Origin: Zoroaster sp. YZ-2022
Lineage: Eukaryota > Echinodermata > Asteroidea > Forcipulatida > Zoroasteridae
DNA length: 64,000 nucleotides
Assembly: GCA_029582265.1 (NCBI GenBank)
Contig: CM055828.1
Coordinates: 1,719,402-1,783,401 of the forward strand
Direction: 5' to 3'
Shown: piece by piece, positions 57,790 to 64,000 of the stretch
How positions within the stretch are numbered: position 1 is the first letter of the stretch
Layout of the letters: the number at the start of each line of letters is the position of its first letter
Made by a program: the position numbers and the translations under genes
Notes under the pieces: generated by a model
The model's input: the letters and a program-made list of their open reading frames with translations, nothing else
Told to the model about the DNA's origin: nothing
Databases searched by the model: none

Positions 57790-59460
57790 ATTTTGCGTTA
57801 GAATGTGTTGAATTTGAATTTCCTGTTTACACCGGAAGTAAAGGTTAGATCAGGCGATTTGAAGGTCATATATATGACACAATAAAACTTCTTCATGATC
57901 ATAAAAAATAACGTTAGTACCTGATTTGGTTCAATATCTGAGATAATCCCTTTTTAAAAGTGCCGCTAGGGGGCGCTCTGAACTTTGATGACGTCACTAA
58001 ACATATTTTTTAAAGATAAGATGTCACTAATCACTTTATTCACAGAAGTCATATTCCAATTTCCTATGGTTTTTGAGATAGAAAATTATTATTTTTCTAA
58101 ACCCGCCGCCAGAGGGCGCTGTGATAGGTGATGACGTCATCATTCACATTTTTGAAAAGGTCACATGTCAATAGTAATTTCGTTCACGGAAGGCACGCCC
58201 AAATACCATATGATATTGGCTGCAGACCCTATAAAAGTGCTTCAGAATATTTTTTTCACTTAAACTTCCGGTTTCAACCGGAAGGAGAGGTCAGATTGGC
58301 TCATGTCTATGTACGAAAGGTCACATAATTCAAGATTTGTAAGATGATGCAAAGATTGTGTAAATATCTTTTGTGGTTCATGAGATATGATTTGTTGAAA
58401 TATTAAAATTGTATTTTAGTGTATTTCGATATCTGATGCCGTCACCATGACGTCACAACTTTACCTGAAACTATATGTCATAAATATATTGACAATTACA
58501 TGTTATGGTCTAAGTATGTGTCAAGTTTGAAGGCTCTCCTAATCTGACCTCTCCTTCCGGTCGAAACCGGAAGTTGAAGTGAAAAAATATTCTGAAGCAC
58601 TGTTCTGTACATGTATTTGTACAGGCCATTTCGCAAGCACACAGCCGTTTCCCACACAAGCCTATCGTTAATTTTTGTGCGGTTTAGTGCATCGGATTTG
58701 TGTTCTGATGGCTGAGTCGTCGGAGTGTGTGGGTTCGAAGCCTTGCCGCGACAATGGTGCTTGTGTCCTTGAGCAAGACACTTTACCATAATTGCTGCGA
58801 GGGCCGAATTGTCGGAATTGAACCCAGCCACTGGGGATGTACAAGCCAGTGCATGCTTAGTGCCGGTCCCGAGCCCGGATAAATGGGAGAGTTGCGTCAG
58901 GAAGGGCATCCGGCGTAAAACCTATGCCAAATCAAATAATGCAGATCATGATCCGCTGTGGCGACCCCTAACGGGAGCAGCCGAAAGAGGACAACAACAT
59001 ACAGCACGAGGTAGTAGGCTTAAGTCGAATCGCACGCCAAACTGAACTCCATGTTTGCATATAGCAGTAAATAGTCTCTTGTCAAGTCGCACGCGGCACC
59101 ACGGATGCGAGTTTTGTCGTGAAATGTTTCTGAAGAGAAAACCATATTTGCAACGTTCAGACTAACTTATAACTTTTATGTTGACATGAAGGTAAATGTA
59201 TTTAATGTCATAATGAAGTTGTGATGTCATGATGACGTCATCAGATATCGAATTACATCAAATAGAGGTTTAATATTTTAAAAATCATATCTCATGAACC
59301 ACACCAGATAAATTAACAATCTTTGCATCATCGTAGAGACCTCGAATTATACAATTATGTGACATTTCGTACACAGACTTGACCCAATTTGACCTTTTTT
59401 CCTGTTGAAACCGGAAGTTCAACAGAAAAAATATTCTGCAACACTATTATACAGAGTGTG
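57790..59460. repeat. Further copies of the 45-49 kb foldback repeat family
   Basis: 57820-58460 reads in the same sense as the left arm at 45.3-46.2 kb (cttccggtttcaaccggaag, aggagaggtcagattgg, gtggttcatgagatatga). From 58470 to 58625 and from 59180 to 59460 the same words run in reverse (tgacctctccttccggt, tcatatctcatgaaccac, catcagatatcgaatta). A SINE is inserted between the two reverse pieces. Several 'agggggcgct' and 'gatgacgtcatca' words are shared. Confidence 0.75.
58679..59000 (+). repeat. SINE with tRNA-like head and RTE-like LINE tail
   Basis: The head GCGGTTTAGTGCATCGGATT ... GTGGGTTCGAAGCCTTGCC has A and B boxes, and is followed by ttgagcaagacactttacca. The tail contains gtcaggaagggcatccggcg, 'taaaacctatgccaaatcaa', 'gatccgctgtggcgacccc' and 'taacgggagcagccgaaag'. 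That phrase series is known from 3' ends of RTE-clade LINEs in fish and other animals, so the SINE probably borrows RTE machinery. The related SINE at 13255 shares the head. Confidence 0.85.
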
Positions 59461-60173
59461 CCAAATAAAAGTGCAACATTGAAAAAAAAAATTTTTGAAA
59501 GGCAAAAAACACTTTGATGGAAACCTGGTGTAATGTCATAGGTAGAACAGTTTCTTAGCTACATGAAACTTTTTCCCCGGTCAATTCCGATGTTTTTTTA
59601 AGGAAACTATAGCAAAATTGCGGAAGCATGTCAAATTCTCGTTGGGCCTCTCTGTGTGTTTGGGAACCTTATCAGGGGTGTGAATGCTGTCATGGCTGTG
59701 GAAGTAAATGAATGCACACATGATCAATGTCAATCAATATTTTCTTTTCTTTTCAATACATGTATAACATAACAATATGATCTAATGATCCCTTATCTAA
59801 ATAATGAAATTCAAGGTAAAAGTATCACTTATGTTTCTGGCATCAAATTAAAATGTCTTCTTCTTCATGCATCATGAAATTCAAGCTCATAAATACATAG
59901 CCCAGATTCAGCATGTCCAGGTGAGAGTGGCCCAAGTAAAATTTATACCCTTTCACTTAATTGATTGTATTTCTGGATCTAGGGACCCAAATGGGATGGG
60001 GTAAAAAGGGTGGATTGAGAAATAGTCAGGCTTTATTGTAAAATATAATTTCATTGAAGAAAAAAACATTAAACTTCTGTAAATAAAGTGACTAGTCATA
60101 TCTCATCGTTAACAAATATGTTTAATGACGTCATCACAGATCAGAGCGTTCCCTAGCAGCAGTATTTAAAAGG
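59461..60173. other. Intergenic; possible transposon end
   Basis: Begins with acagagtgtgccaaataaaa, a phrase resembling terminal repeats of small DNA transposons, but no matching inverse end was found. The rest is AT-rich. Confidence 0.3.
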
Positions 60174-60400
60174 GAATATAGACTAATCCGTCGACCATTA
60201 CTGCGGTGATACCATACTGCACGTGCGCGTCACACACATTCTTATATATGCAGTACGGTAGCGTTTCGTCAAATAGAGTGCATGCACTGATTGGTTCAAG
60301 AAGCCCTGGACTGCGTAGAAAAAGAACGCTTGACGCAGAGTAGGTACCATTGCAGTTATGGCGGCGCCCAGTGAACTGGTCGACGGATTAGTCTATTCGC
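60174..60400. mobile_element. 227-bp element with ~20-bp inverted ends
   Basis: ATAGACTAATCCGTCGACC at 60178-60196 is repeated in reverse as GGTCGACGGATTAGTCTAT at 60378-60396, an exact 19-bp pair extended imperfectly outward. The interior is CpG-rich with cacgtgcgcgtcacacac and atggcggcgccc. The next 250 bases (to about 60650) have similar CpG-rich phrases (gtgtgtgacgcgcgg, acacgtgcgctta), partly in inverse orientation. Confidence 0.6.
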
Positions 60401-61579
60401 CCGCACCGTGCATGACCCGTTGAGGGCACGTTAGACCACTATGTGGGCGAAAGGGCAGCGATAGTGCGTCGCGTTTGGCGTATTTTGTAGTGAATGTGTG
60501 TGACGCGCGGAATATCTCCAGCGATCATTGGCTGGCAGAAGTACACGTGCGCTTAGTACCATAACATACGCACATAAAGTGTACGCACAACGCTCACACG
60601 ACGCAAAAGTGGCTATCATCAAGACACTAGGTGCAAATTCACCGCTAGAGGGCTACGATGTGCACTGAGCGAATGGCGACAATTGAGATACCGGTTACGC
60701 GTTGCCCGAAAAAGGTTATTTTCTTTTTATAACCCTGAACCTCGCTTGGGAAAAGCTGAGACAAACACATGGTGTTACTGCGTACCAAAACGATATAATC
60801 AAACCTTATATAAAGTTTTATGTAAAACTGTTACCGGTATCATTTATATGTTTTCTAAGATTACCAATAATTATAATATGCCTACAGGCTTTAAAGGGAA
60901 GGCACAACATTGGTTATTACCTGATTAAAACATTACCGAATTATTTATACCAAAGCTAACTTGATAATGAAGTTGGTCAAGATACCAATCATCCTGACTT
61001 AATTGTTCTTGCTTGAAGTGCTCACGTTTCAGAGAAAACCCGACCGACATGTACATACTGACTGCAACCTTCTAGTGCTCCATGTGTTTTCTCAAAAATT
61101 AATTGTGAATGCCTTTTCAACCGTTTCTCGTGACTTAGTCTGCGCATTGAGCTGAAACGTTCGCAGAATGATTGTTTAAAGATTGTATCGCCCGTGTTTG
61201 GCTCAAGAGACCCAGAATTGCAAAAGCGAACAAATTTTGAAAGATAATATCGTTATTAAACAAACAAACAAAAATTATGAAATTCAGATGTCGGAAACTG
61301 TATAAAAGCGATATAGTCCATGAGCCAGCCGATTTGTTGATGCCAAATTGAGGGACTACACACGCCATCGTGCAAGATGAGGATTGAAACAACGTGCTAG
61401 CATTTTATTAATTTGAGTTTTACTTTTAATGGTACTAATCCTTGACGGATTTTTTTCATTCAGTATCTCAAATGAAAGCTTATAACTTAGCAATTCATCA
61501 TTTAAATATATTTTACCGTCAAATTGGTCCAAACATGAGCGATATCTTTAATGTATATCTTGTTTAATGTCAATCTCAC
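60401..61579. other. Possible intron or 3' part of the Neverland gene
   Basis: The next downstream exon of the minus-strand Rieske oxygenase should lie here or further left, but I could not identify it. 60880-60905 (aaagggaaggcacaacattgg) resembles part of the minisatellite unit at 10720-12298. Confidence 0.3.
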
Positions 61580-63782
<2,203 letters not shown>

Positions 63783-64000
63783 CTGAAGGAGACGAATTAA
63801 AGAAAACAACTTGTTTTTTCTTCATAGAGTACGGTAAGACATTTACAATTCATACGAACAGAGTTGCTGAAACGTATCATACAACACATTTGTTGCTTTT
63901 ATTGTTAGTTGTATAACATTTGTCATTGTGTTTTTAATTTTATATGTGCAGGCGCCTGGATCTTTTTGATGACAATTTTATAATTTTGCTCCTGTCCTTG
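63783..64000 (-). other. Intron of the nvd gene
   Basis: Sequence between the first visible nvd exon and the window edge. It includes the pyrimidine-rich acceptor (minus strand cgtctccttcag) and no further exon. Confidence 0.5.

Noticed and set aside
61135..61392. Possible next exon of the nvd gene
   Set aside because: I tried all minus-strand frames; none gives the expected C-terminal Neverland sequence or joins in phase with good splice sites.

Overview
This window looks like nuclear DNA of an invertebrate animal, most likely a deuterostome such as an echinoderm or hemichordate. The reasons are short protein-coding exons split by GT-AG introns, an AT-rich intergenic background, frequent 'aggcct' type words, tRNA-derived SINEs, fragments of non-LTR retrotransposons, many small inverted-repeat transposons, and a DAF-36/Neverland-type sterol desaturase. 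Species cannot be fixed from the sequence alone.

Layout. 3-1947 (+) is the 3' end of a gene for a charged coiled-coil protein (last five exons, all phase 0). 3207-4750 (-) is a complete four-exon secreted phospholipase A2 with a well-spaced TATA/initiator promoter. 9412-10136 (-) is a two-exon, 118-residue protein made almost only of an IRS-type PTB domain with an N-terminal myristoylation-type sequence. 10720-12298 is an 81-bp minisatellite. 13-21 kb is repeat-rich and gene-poor (SINE, Harbinger-like MITE, LINE tail). 21484-23584 (+) is a complete three-exon ZNF593/Bud20 ribosome-biogenesis factor. Its second intron holds a small TIR element carrying a near-identical copy of the 5' end of the neighbouring gene at 25150-26028 (-).

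Four genes have their whole visible coding region in one uninterrupted exon and encode low-complexity, Ser/Arg/Thr-rich proteins I do not recognise: 25150-26028 (-), 33669-35117 (+), 41703-43373 (+) and 50850-52799 (+). Between them lie hAT-like elements, a foldback element with a 95-bp class inverted repeat, a 0.9-kb TIR element, a 3.9-kb inverted repeat enclosing a 280-bp TTC/TCC tract, and an 88-90-bp tandem satellite.

54.7-56.6 kb (-) is a 5'-truncated, frameshifted non-LTR retrotransposon. 57.8-59.5 kb holds a further copy of the 45-49 kb repeat family, interrupted by a SINE with an RTE-like tail. 61580-63782 (-) contains three phase-compatible exons of a Neverland/DAF-36 Rieske oxygenase that runs off the right edge. 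One of its introns is occupied by a 1.2-kb TIR transposon with a decayed THAP domain.

The genes do not form an operon or an obvious pathway. The main theme is ordinary animal genes interleaved with, and partly copied by, transposable elements. The observations most worth checking are the gene-fragment capture in the ZNF593 intron, a three-way-junction structure at 7493-7603 with hammerhead-like topology, and the group of intronless orphan proteins.
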